From Lachnospiraceae bacterium UBA2864 (GTDB lineage Bacteria; Bacillota; Clostridia; Lachnospirales; Lachnospiraceae): a stretch of 17,832 nt of DNA. A program made the position numbers and the translations under genes. The stretch lies in NCBI GenBank assembly GCA_002350525.1, contig DEFA01000031.1, positions 23,234 to 41,065 of the forward strand, given 5' to 3'. Positions 1 to 5,640 of this stretch are shown piece after piece (position 1 is the first letter of the stretch; each line of letters begins with the position of its first letter). Under the pieces are notes generated by a model, which saw only the letters and a program-made list of their open reading frames with translations, was not told the DNA's origin and did not search any database.

Positions 1-180
1 TTTATACATAGCTTCCTCAACCCCGTCTACAAGGGCATCCAGCTGTGATTTGTTGGATGCGGACGCTATCACAAAACCGTCGCAGATGGATGTAAGCTTG
101 GTAATATCAAGTGCCTTGATATCATAAGCTTTTTTATCCTGAAGTGCATTAACGGTAATCTCAATCATATCGTTAAACAT
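1..180 (-). CDS. rsfS: Ribosomal silencing factor RsfS, N-terminal part (runs off the window)
   Basis: The first 60 residues of RsfS (YbeB/Iojap family) are present and the rest lies beyond the left edge. Family members bind ribosomal protein L14 on the free 50S subunit and block joining to 30S, lowering translation when nutrients run short. The visible part has the family pattern: a helix (MIEITVNALQDKKAYDI), then 'ALDITKLTSICDGFVIASASN', matching the usual D-(I/V)-(S/T)-x-(L/T)-(S/T)-x-x-x-D-x-F-V-I-(A/C)-(S/T)-(A/G)-(S/N)-S. The ATG at 180 is chosen because GGAGG lies 5 nt upstream. An in-frame ATG at codon 5 has no such site. It is the last gene of the obgE-yhbY-nadD-yqeK-rsfS string, 41 bp after yqeK. 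Its ribosome binding site lies in a small hairpin, listed separately. Confidence 0.9.
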   Translation of the reverse strand, partial: MFNDMIEITVNALQDKKAYDIKALDITKLTSICDGFVIASASNKSQLDALVDGVEEAMYK

Positions 181-199
181 ATAAACCTCCGGTTTACAT
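179..199 (-). promoter_or_regulatory. Hairpin enclosing the rsfS ribosome binding site
   Basis: On the minus strand the segment before rsfS can fold into a 9-bp stem (ATGTAAACC with GGTTTATAT, one G-U pair) around a GGA loop. The Shine-Dalgarno GGAGG spans the loop and the 3' arm, and the last pairs reach the A and U of the start codon. Such a fold could restrict ribosome access to rsfS. The complementarity is read directly; regulation is inference. Confidence 0.45.
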
Positions 200-221
200 A
201 ATCCTATATTCAATAAATAAA

Positions 222-797
222 TTACTTAATTTTCGAAGCATAAAAATCATAGGTTTTCTGAGTAATATCATCAACCGTAAAATCTTTAGTTTCCAGATAC
301 TTAATAATATTACCGATTATATGTAAAAGACATTTATCTATATCGGTGAACGCTTCCTTACGGATTTCGGGAAGTTCATTAAGCATTCTTCTGTTTGGTT
401 CGATAAAATCAGCTATATATATGATCTTATCGAGAAGTGTCATATCCGGGCGTCCGGTCGTATGATAAGTTATGGCATCTAGGATTTCTTTATCCTCAAC
501 TCCGTACTTTGTACGGGCATAATAAGCACCGAGTTTTCCGTGAAGAAGATCCGGATTTAATTCCTCGAACTTGTTGATCGGAATGTCATGCTTACGTGCC
601 TTTTTAAGCTTTTCTTCTTCCGTATAACACTTGGCATTGTCATGAAGAAGTCCTGCTATACGTGCCTTTTCAATATCCGCACCGTGTACCATTGCAAGAC
701 TTGCAGCGGTATATTCGACACCGATAGAATGTATAAATCTCTTTTCCGTCAACCTCTTCTTTAACATTTTTATATGCTCAGCTCTGTCCGTTCCCAT
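222..797 (-). CDS. yqeK: YqeK-family HD-domain hydrolase (probable Ap4A hydrolase)
   Basis: A 191-residue HD-superfamily metal-dependent phosphohydrolase. YqeK proteins of Firmicutes cleave diadenosine tetraphosphate symmetrically to ADP using a di-iron type centre. The expected metal ligands are visible: H23 (FIHSIGVEYTA), H52-D53 (GLLHDNAK), H86 (LLHGKLGA), H112 (ITYHTTG) and D130 (YIADFIEPNR). Length fits the family (about 185-200). The start at 797 follows AGGAGG with a 7-nt spacer. Its first 20 bp overlap the end of nadD, so the two are probably translationally coupled. A nadD-yqeK-rsfS order is common in Firmicutes. Nothing looks damaged. Confidence 0.93.
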   Translation of the reverse strand: MGTDRAEHIKMLKKRLTEKRFIHSIGVEYTAASLAMVHGADIEKARIAGLLHDNAKCYTEEEKLKKARKHDIPINKFEELNPDLLHGKLGAYYARTKYGVEDKEILDAITYHTTGRPDMTLLDKIIYIADFIEPNRRMLNELPEIRKEAFTDIDKCLLHIIGNIIKYLETKDFTVDDITQKTYDFYASKIK

Positions 798-1419
798 CAG
801 GTTTCCTCCTGTACAGACTGTTTTTCTTTATATAATCGGCAACCTTTACAGGTACCAAATCCGAAAGATCTTCATCACGTTCCGCTTTCTCTCTGATCAC
901 GGTCGATGATATCGGACAATCCTTCATATCAAGAAGAAGTATCGCGGCATCACTGTGCCTCGAATATATGCCTTCTATAATACTCTTTGATCTAGCCCTG
1001 TCAGTCTTTCCTCTTACTGCGGTAAGAAATGTAACGCTCCTCAGAAGTTCATCGGCTTCAACCCATTTCTCGATCCACTCAAGAGAATCACCTCCGATGA
1101 TAAAATATATCTTTCTGTCCGGATCTTCCGCAAGAAGTTCTCTTACCGTATCTATGGTATGAGTCACTCCGCCGCGCTTTATCTCCATATCTGATACAGA
1201 CATATAAGGATAATCCTCTGTGGCAAGTTTTATCATATTGATCCTGTCTTCGTCAGAAGCAAAGCAATCGTTGTTTTTATAATAAGTGGATTTATTAGGC
1301 ATAAAAACAACATGTTCCAGATTATACTGCGTTGCCGCACACCTGGCCATTTCGACATGACCGTTATGGATCGGATTGAAAGACCCTCCGAGAATAGTTA
1401 TATTATTTTCTCTTATCAT
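778..1419 (-). CDS. nadD: Nicotinate-nucleotide adenylyltransferase
   Basis: NadD joins nicotinate mononucleotide and ATP to give deamido-NAD, a step shared by de novo and salvage NAD synthesis in the cytosol. Counting from the ATG at 1419, the nucleotidyltransferase motif GGSFNPIHNGH is at 11-21 with the HxGH pair H18/H21, GGDSL at 109-113, and the second ATP-binding motif ISSTVIR at 170-176. Length is 213. The frame stays open to an ATG at 1446, which would add MIRKQVQED. I prefer 1419 because family members begin 7-10 residues before the GG of the first motif. Neither start has a strong ribosome site (AGGAAG is only 2 nt before 1419; AAGAAG is 4 nt before 1446). The 5' end overlaps yhbY and the 3' end overlaps yqeK, indicating a tightly coupled operon. 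Confidence 0.93.
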   Translation of the reverse strand: MIRENNITILGGSFNPIHNGHVEMARCAATQYNLEHVVFMPNKSTYYKNNDCFASDEDRINMIKLATEDYPYMSVSDMEIKRGGVTHTIDTVRELLAEDPDRKIYFIIGGDSLEWIEKWVEADELLRSVTFLTAVRGKTDRARSKSIIEGIYSRHSDAAILLLDMKDCPISSTVIREKAERDEDLSDLVPVKVADYIKKNSLYRRKPDGNGQS

Positions 1420-1933
1420 ATCTTCCTGTACCTGTTTTCTTATCATAAGACTTCTTAAAACCGTTCGATCTTACATCAGACTTTCTGACAGAAGGCTTCA
1501 TATCGGACTTGCTGTCGAAAGTTTTTTTATCGGTTTTTCTGTTTGCAGGCTTTTTATCGTTTTTTCTGTCGGCAGGCTTTTTATCGGTTTTCTTCTCAGC
1601 CTTTTTTTCAGTTTTGTTTTCTTGTTTCTTTTCCGGAAGCTTCTCTCCCGGAAATACGATCTTTATATCGTCCTTGTTTCTCTTATATAAAACTATCTTT
1701 CTGCCTATAACCTGTACAACTTCCGAACGTGAGCGTTCGGCCAGAGTACGTGCAAGTTCACCTATATCATCGGCACAATTCTTAAGCACATTGATCTTAA
1801 TAAGCTCTCTTGCAGCAAGAGCTTCACCTGCAGCGGATACAAATTCCGGTGTGAGGCTGGCCTTTCCAAGCGAAAGAACCGGATCAATATTCATAGCAAG
1901 CCCCTTAAGATAGGCTCTGTCTTTTGTAGTCAT
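1403..1933 (-). CDS. yhbY: YhbY-family RNA-binding protein (CRM domain) with long basic tail
   Basis: Residues 1-95 form a CRM/YhbY domain, a small RNA-binding fold associated with the pre-50S ribosome. The family signature is clear: 'KDRAYLKGLAMNIDPVLSLGK' near the start, then 'ALAARELIKINVLKNC', and the final strand 'QVIGRKIVLYKR'. Typical members are about 95-105 residues; this one has 176. The extra 75-80 residues are almost entirely K, R, D, E, S, N and T and contain nine-residue repeats (separate entry). They are likely disordered and positively charged, which would suit RNA contact (inference). The ATG at 1933 has GAGG 8 nt upstream. It sits between obgE (109-bp gap holding a hairpin) and nadD (overlap), in keeping with a ribosome-assembly role. 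Confidence 0.92.
   Translation of the reverse strand: MTTKDRAYLKGLAMNIDPVLSLGKASLTPEFVSAAGEALAARELIKINVLKNCADDIGELARTLAERSRSEVVQVIGRKIVLYKRNKDDIKIVFPGEKLPEKKQENKTEKKAEKKTDKKPADRKNDKKPANRKTDKKTFDSKSDMKPSVRKSDVRSNGFKKSYDKKTGTGRYDKRK
1451..1585 (-). repeat. 27-bp repeats encoding nine-residue lysine-rich units in the YhbY tail
   Basis: YhbY residues 117-161 read as five successive nine-residue units: DKKPADRKN, DKKPANRKT, DKKTFDSKS, DMKPSVRKS and a degenerate DVRSNGFKK. At DNA level the first two are close 27-bp copies (plus strand shows GCAGGCTTTTTATCG twice, near 1542 and 1573). Divergence rises toward the C-terminus, as expected if copies arose by slippage or unequal exchange near the N-terminal side. 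Confidence 0.8.
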
Positions 1934-1972
1934 TTATATATCCTCTTTTATTTATACTGTACTATTACCAAC

Positions 1973-2028
1973 TGAAATTGAATAATCATCTATGAAAACA
2001 AGTATTCGCGATGATTATTGCAATTTCA
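1973..2028 (-). repeat. Long intergenic hairpin between obgE and yhbY
   Basis: Arms 1973-1990 and 2010-2028 are complementary over 18 bp, with one unpaired base in the right arm and a 19-nt loop. No T-run follows on either strand, so it is not a standard terminator. It may be an RNA processing or stability element between obgE and yhbY, or the relic of a palindromic repeat. The right arm carries GATTATTGCAATTT, which matches 13 of 14 bases of a segment in the repeat cluster at 8230-8243. Confidence 0.6.
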
Positions 2029-2042
2029 ATACAAGCTTGAAG

Positions 2043-3335
2043 TTATTCGTAATATACAAATTCATGCCCGTAAACATTTACGGTATCGCCTTCCTTCATA
2101 CCGAGAGCGATAAGTTCATCAAGTATTCCGTTCTTCTTCATGAAGTTCTGGAAGAATAAGAATCCCTTCTCATCTTCAAGATTGGTATAACCGAGCATTC
2201 TTTCAACACGAGGTCCTTCAACCATATAAGTATCTTTAAATTCATCTGATTTTGAACAGTAGATCGGAAGTTCAGGGCTGTCCTTAAGCTCCTCAACATC
2301 CATCTCGGATTCGAATACCATATTTTCTTTCGGAGTCATCTGAACAAGTTTATATACTGCTTCAAGAAGCTCCTTCACACCCTCTCCCGTTGCAGCGGAG
2401 ATAGGATATACTTCCGTATCCGGAAATGCATCATGAAGCTTCTTCAGTACGGCTGCTCTTGCCGCTTCATCCAAAATGTCAAGCTTATTGGCAGCTATCA
2501 CCATAGGGCGTTCTGCAAGTTCCGCATTATAGGTCTTAAGCTCTGAATTAATAACAGCTATATCCTCAACCGGATCTCTTTCTTCAACAGATGCTGCATC
2601 TATAACGTGAATCAACACTCGTGTACGCTCGATATGTCTCAGAAAATCGAAACCGAGTCCGACACCTTCAGATGCTCCTTCGATGATACCCGGAATATCA
2701 GCCATGACGAAACCTCTGTCCGGACCGAGATCTACCACACCAAGATTCGGCACAAGTGTTGTGAAATGATAATCCGCAATCTTCGGCCGTGCATTCGTAA
2801 CCGCAGCAAGAAGTGTTGATTTACCGACACTCGGAAAACCTACTAGTCCGACATCCGCGATCATCTTAAGCTCAAGCATAAGATATTTTTCGGTAGCGGG
2901 CTGACCAGGCTGAGCATATTTCGGTGCCTGCATGACACTTGTTACATAATGCCTGTTACCGCGCCCTCCGTGTCCGCCGTACATAAGCGTAAAAGGCTCT
3001 GTTCTATCGGCCATATCGATTATAACCTTACCGGTCTCAAAATCTCGAATTACGGTTCCTGGAGGCACTTTAAGAGTAATGTCAGCTCCGTTCGCACCAT
3101 GGCAGTTTCTCTTACCGCCTTCCTGTCCGTCTCCGGCCTTATACTTTCTTATATTTCTGAAATCGGTAAGAGTATTGAGTCCGGGATCGACAACAACATA
3201 TACATTTCCGCCGTCTCCACCGTCTCCGCCGTCCGGACCGCCGTTCGGAACATAAAGCTCTCTACGGAAAGAAACATGGCCGTCTCCGCCCTTACCGGAT
3301 CTTACATATATTTTAGCTCTGTCTGCAAAGTACAT
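2043..3335 (-). CDS. obgE: GTPase Obg (CgtA), 50S assembly
   Basis: A complete Obg GTPase of 430 residues, which acts in late 50S maturation and links growth to GTP and ppGpp levels. The glycine-rich Obg fold spans 1-157 (GKGGDGHVSFRRE, GGPDGGDGGDGG, GGRGN). The G domain has G1 GFPSVGKS at 166-173, the switch I segment DYHFTT at 188-193, G3 DIPG at 213-216, G4 NKLD at 283-286 and G5 SAATG at 313-317. Residues 355-430 match the C-terminal OCT domain. The start is ATG 3335, not the GTG 9 bp further upstream: AAAGGTG sits 6 nt before the ATG and overlaps that GTG, and family members begin M(F/Y)xDxxxI. It follows the rpmA terminator, so it probably has its own promoter. Confidence 0.97.
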   Translation of the reverse strand: MYFADRAKIYVRSGKGGDGHVSFRRELYVPNGGPDGGDGGDGGNVYVVVDPGLNTLTDFRNIRKYKAGDGQEGGKRNCHGANGADITLKVPPGTVIRDFETGKVIIDMADRTEPFTLMYGGHGGRGNRHYVTSVMQAPKYAQPGQPATEKYLMLELKMIADVGLVGFPSVGKSTLLAAVTNARPKIADYHFTTLVPNLGVVDLGPDRGFVMADIPGIIEGASEGVGLGFDFLRHIERTRVLIHVIDAASVEERDPVEDIAVINSELKTYNAELAERPMVIAANKLDILDEAARAAVLKKLHDAFPDTEVYPISAATGEGVKELLEAVYKLVQMTPKENMVFESEMDVEELKDSPELPIYCSKSDEFKDTYMVEGPRVERMLGYTNLEDEKGFLFFQNFMKKNGILDELIALGMKEGDTVNVYGHEFVYYE

Positions 3336-3355
3336 TATAATCACCTTTTATTAAA

Positions 3356-3387
3356 TCTATACCATATCACTTTGTGACACATTACAA
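3356..3387 (-). promoter_or_regulatory. Possible obgE promoter (weak match)
   Basis: Between the rpmA terminator and obgE a promoter is expected. The best candidate is TTGTAA (3382-3387), 17 bp, then TGGTAT (3359-3364), or an extended -10 reading TGG-TATAGA just after it. Both boxes match consensus poorly, so the exact site is uncertain. Confidence 0.3.
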
Positions 3388-3441
3388 ATCATTAGTATTC
3401 CGATTCGCTTCATACTCATGATACGGTCTCGCCTAAGTCAT

Positions 3442-3474
3442 AAAAAAAGGAGCTTTGCAATACTACAAAGCTCC
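3442..3474 (-). terminator. Rho-independent terminator after rpmA
   Basis: Minus-strand stem GGAGCTTTG / CAAAGCTCC (9 bp, arms 3466-3474 and 3449-3457) with an 8-nt loop, followed at once by seven Ts. It ends the rplU-prp-rpmA unit, 24 bp past the rpmA stop codon. Confidence 0.92.
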
Positions 3475-3498
3475 ATTCGTTCGATACATACCGAGAGA

Positions 3499-3777
3499 TT
3501 AAGCTACAGGATAAATAGAAACCTGCTTCTTGTCTCTTCCGAGTCTCTCATATCTTACAACTCCATCTGTTAATGCGAAAAGAGTGTCGTCTCCTCCACG
3601 TCCAACATTAAGTCCCGGATGGATCTTTGTTCCACGCTGGGTAAAAAGTACATTACCAGCTTTTACAAACTGTCCGTCTGCTCTTTTTGCTCCAAGTCTC
3701 TTGGCAGCTGAGTCTCTACCGTTCTTTGTAGAACCCATTCCCTTTTTATGAGCAAAGAGCTGTAAATTTATCTGCAT
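3499..3777 (-). CDS. rpmA: 50S ribosomal protein L27 with Prp-cleaved N-terminal extension
   Basis: L27, 92 residues, is a 50S protein whose N-terminus reaches the peptidyl transferase centre. The body is typical: KKGMGSTKNGRDSAAKRLG, then GNVLFTQRGTKIHPG and GGDDTLFAL. In most Firmicutes L27 is made with a short leader removed by the protease Prp. Here the leader is MQINLQLFA, followed by HKKG, so the expected cut is after A9 (the known pattern is LNLQFFA followed by SKKG). The protease gene ends immediately before this ATG. GGGAGG lies about 8 nt upstream of the start. A terminator follows the gene. Confidence 0.97.
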   Translation of the reverse strand: MQINLQLFAHKKGMGSTKNGRDSAAKRLGAKRADGQFVKAGNVLFTQRGTKIHPGLNVGRGGDDTLFALTDGVVRYERLGRDKKQVSIYPVA

Positions 3778-4104
3778 TTAATTTACCTCCCTGATAAAAA
3801 CTCTGATATACTCGTCTTCATACTTCTTGTAAATATCACATAATCCGAGTCTTAAACTCTTTATAAGAAGTTCGCCTTCAGGACTCGCTGATCCCTTAAG
3901 CTTACACTTTACCATACCGTCATCGCTATATTCAGTAACAACTCTGTCAGTCGTAAGCTTTTCAAGACTGTTAACCGTATTCTCGGTAAGTGCAGATACA
4001 GAAGCGCATACTATATCATGTCCTTCTTCGTCAAAACCCGCATGACCCGTTACCGAAAAACCTATGTAATGTCCATTTCTTGTATAGAAAGCTGCTTTGA
4101 TCAT
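3778..4104 (-). CDS. prp: Ribosomal-processing cysteine protease Prp (YsxB)
   Basis: Prp, 108 residues, removes the N-terminal leader of L27, a step required for proper 50S assembly in Firmicutes. The catalytic dyad is present: H21 in 'VTGHAGF' and C33 in 'HDIVCASVSAL', matching His22 and Cys34 of the Staphylococcus enzyme. The frame is open 12 codons further up, but GAGG lies 6 nt before the ATG at 4104 and family members start just before 'I-x-A-x-F-x-R'. Its stop codon TAA abuts the rpmA ATG with no gap, and rplU lies 43 bp upstream. Enzyme and substrate are thus co-expressed. Confidence 0.95.
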   Translation of the reverse strand: MIKAAFYTRNGHYIGFSVTGHAGFDEEGHDIVCASVSALTENTVNSLEKLTTDRVVTEYSDDGMVKCKLKGSASPEGELLIKSLRLGLCDIYKKYEDEYIRVFIREVN

Positions 4105-4147
4105 TACACACCTCGAATGTGATATAAACAAATACGTCAAATAGTAA

Positions 4148-4456
4148 TTATGCGTTAATGCTTTCGATCTTTACTTCTGTGTAAGGCTGTCTGTGTCCGT
4201 TCTTCTTGTGGTATCCGGACTTTCTCTTGTAGCGATATACTACAACCTTCTTAGCCTTTGCAGTCTTAACTACGGTAGCCTTTACAGAAGCGCTCTTTGC
4301 GTCATCACCGCAAACAACTCCCTTATCTGTTGATACAAGGACAACATCATCAAATGTTACTTCAGCACCATCCTCTGCGCCAAGCTTCTCAACCTTGATT
4401 ACGTCTCCTTCTTCTACCTTGTACTGCTTTCCACCTGTTGCTATAATAGCATACAT
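4148..4456 (-). CDS. rplU: 50S ribosomal protein L21
   Basis: L21, 102 residues, binds 23S rRNA and is needed early in 50S assembly. The family landmarks are MYAIIATGGKQYKVEEGD at the start, the acidic loop, 'VVYRYKRKSGYHKKNGHRQPYT' near 73-94, and the terminal strand ending in IESINA. Length is normal. AGGAGGT is 7 nt ahead of the ATG. This is the first gene of the rplU-prp-rpmA operon, read from a promoter buried in the preceding gene and through an approximately 85-nt leader that could carry L21 autoregulation. Confidence 0.97.
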   Translation of the reverse strand: MYAIIATGGKQYKVEEGDVIKVEKLGAEDGAEVTFDDVVLVSTDKGVVCGDDAKSASVKATVVKTAKAKKVVVYRYKRKSGYHKKNGHRQPYTEVKIESINA

Positions 4457-4542
4457 GGCTAGTACCTCCTATTACATAAATCTCGCCAACTTCGGTGATA
4501 CCTCTAAAGGGCATACTTATCCTACCTCGTTGAGCGGCATAC
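4457..4542 (-). ncRNA. 5' leader of rplU, candidate L21 leader
   Basis: From the promoter at 4549-4577 transcription should begin near 4542, leaving an approximately 85-nt untranslated leader. Known L21 leaders of Firmicutes occupy exactly this place. The RNA contains CTAC and GTAG arms around GGTATGCCGCTCAACGAG (with an inner CTC-AAC-GAG hairpin), a second copy of TATGCC, and a later CCGAAGTTGG element. I could not match it base by base to the Rfam L21_leader model, so the call rests mainly on position. Confidence 0.4.
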
Positions 4543-4548
4543 CGTAGT

Positions 4549-4577
4549 ATATTAACATAACGTCTTTATGCCGTCAA
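4549..4577 (-). promoter_or_regulatory. rplU operon promoter inside the 3' end of the preceding gene
   Basis: The -35 TTGACG (4572-4577), a 17-bp spacer and -10 TAATAT (4549-4554) with an upstream TG (TGTTAATAT) form a good sigma-A type promoter with extended -10. It lies within the last eight codons and the stop codon of the membrane protein gene. Confidence 0.8.
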
Positions 4578-5637
4578 TCTCTTTTTTATAAAAAATTTCC
4601 ACGGTTTCAAAATAATGAAAATTTATGGCGGCAGACTTTATATCATATGAATATCTGGCCAATCCCCCGCCGGTATATTCCGCTGTATATAAGACCGAAC
4701 TTCCCGTCCATGATGCAGTCCTCGGAAACTCAACAAACGCGGTCTTTACATAATCGGATTTCGATATACTATTTTGAAGCTTTAATGTGTATATAACATA
4801 TCCGATGCTTGTCGCAATGATCATTAAAACGAAGGACAGCACTATACATAAAATGATCGACATCGAAAGTTCCCTATAAAATATAAGCAAACAGAAAAAT
4901 GATATCCCGAAGGTCCAAAGGCCTATAACAAGTGCTTTCATAAGCCTCGGGAAAACCGTCCTCTTTCGGGCATTCCTAAACTCAATTTTCTTCTGCTCCG
5001 GAGTAAGCTCTCTTTCGGTACTGTTTATATTAAAAACATTCGGATGATATATACATTCCATATTTTCTATATTAAATGTATCGCTGTCATATGTATACAA
5101 AGTTTCTGAAGGAGCACCTGATATATCCGAAATAGGTATTATTGCTATGGAGTTTGATGTCTTTAGTATATAAACTCTGGTACCACTCGCGAGCATTCTG
5201 GGTTTCGGAGGATTAATATACATTATATTCAGATAATGCGGTATCGGCACTTTATAGTCATTCTCAAGTATCGCATAAGCCGGTTTATTCTTGATCATCG
5301 GTAAGATCACAGTTCCCATCTCAACAGTAAGATCACGGGATTCAAGGAACTTTCTGAGACCATGACTTCGAAAATACATTTCCACTGCTTTGGCAAGCAG
5401 GACAGTTGCGACTATAAGCGATATGAAGACCGGCCAGAAATGTTCATCATACATCTTGATCTTAAAACCGATCTGAGGAGAAAGAAGAAATATCCCTATG
5501 AGCACTCCCATAGGTATTCCAACAACAAGGCCTCTTTCTCCCGCATTATAATGCCCAAAACCGATTCTTCCGCCACAGACATTCTTTCTATTCTCAATAA
5601 TCTTTTCTCTTAAACCTTCATCAATACTGATATACAT
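4552..5637 (-). CDS. Uncharacterised four-helix membrane protein
   Basis: I do not recognise this 361-residue protein. It has four likely membrane helices: about 37-53, 68-87, 224-243 and 249-274. No signal peptide is evident; the N-terminal 30 residues are polar. The helices come as two hairpins, each followed by a beta-rich soluble region (about 98-200 and 285-355), so it may consist of two similar halves. The end of each soluble part ('GTRVYILKTSNS', 'FETVEIFYKKE') faintly resembles the closing strand of DUF3592-like domains; this is inference. A charged stretch RNARKRTVFPR precedes helix 3. The start has GAGGGG 7 nt upstream and lies 3 bp after the rng stop, so it should be co-translated with rng. 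Its stop overlaps the rplU promoter. It is not part of the usual rng-rplU arrangement in Clostridia. Confidence 0.85.
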   Translation of the reverse strand: MYISIDEGLREKIIENRKNVCGGRIGFGHYNAGERGLVVGIPMGVLIGIFLLSPQIGFKIKMYDEHFWPVFISLIVATVLLAKAVEMYFRSHGLRKFLESRDLTVEMGTVILPMIKNKPAYAILENDYKVPIPHYLNIMYINPPKPRMLASGTRVYILKTSNSIAIIPISDISGAPSETLYTYDSDTFNIENMECIYHPNVFNINSTERELTPEQKKIEFRNARKRTVFPRLMKALVIGLWTFGISFFCLLIFYRELSMSIILCIVLSFVLMIIATSIGYVIYTLKLQNSISKSDYVKTAFVEFPRTASWTGSSVLYTAEYTGGGLARYSYDIKSAAINFHYFETVEIFYKKEIDGIKTLC

Positions 5638-5640
5638 GGA

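Noticed and set aside
1973..2028. obgE-yhbY hairpin as an intrinsic terminator
   Set aside because: No T-run follows the stem on either strand.
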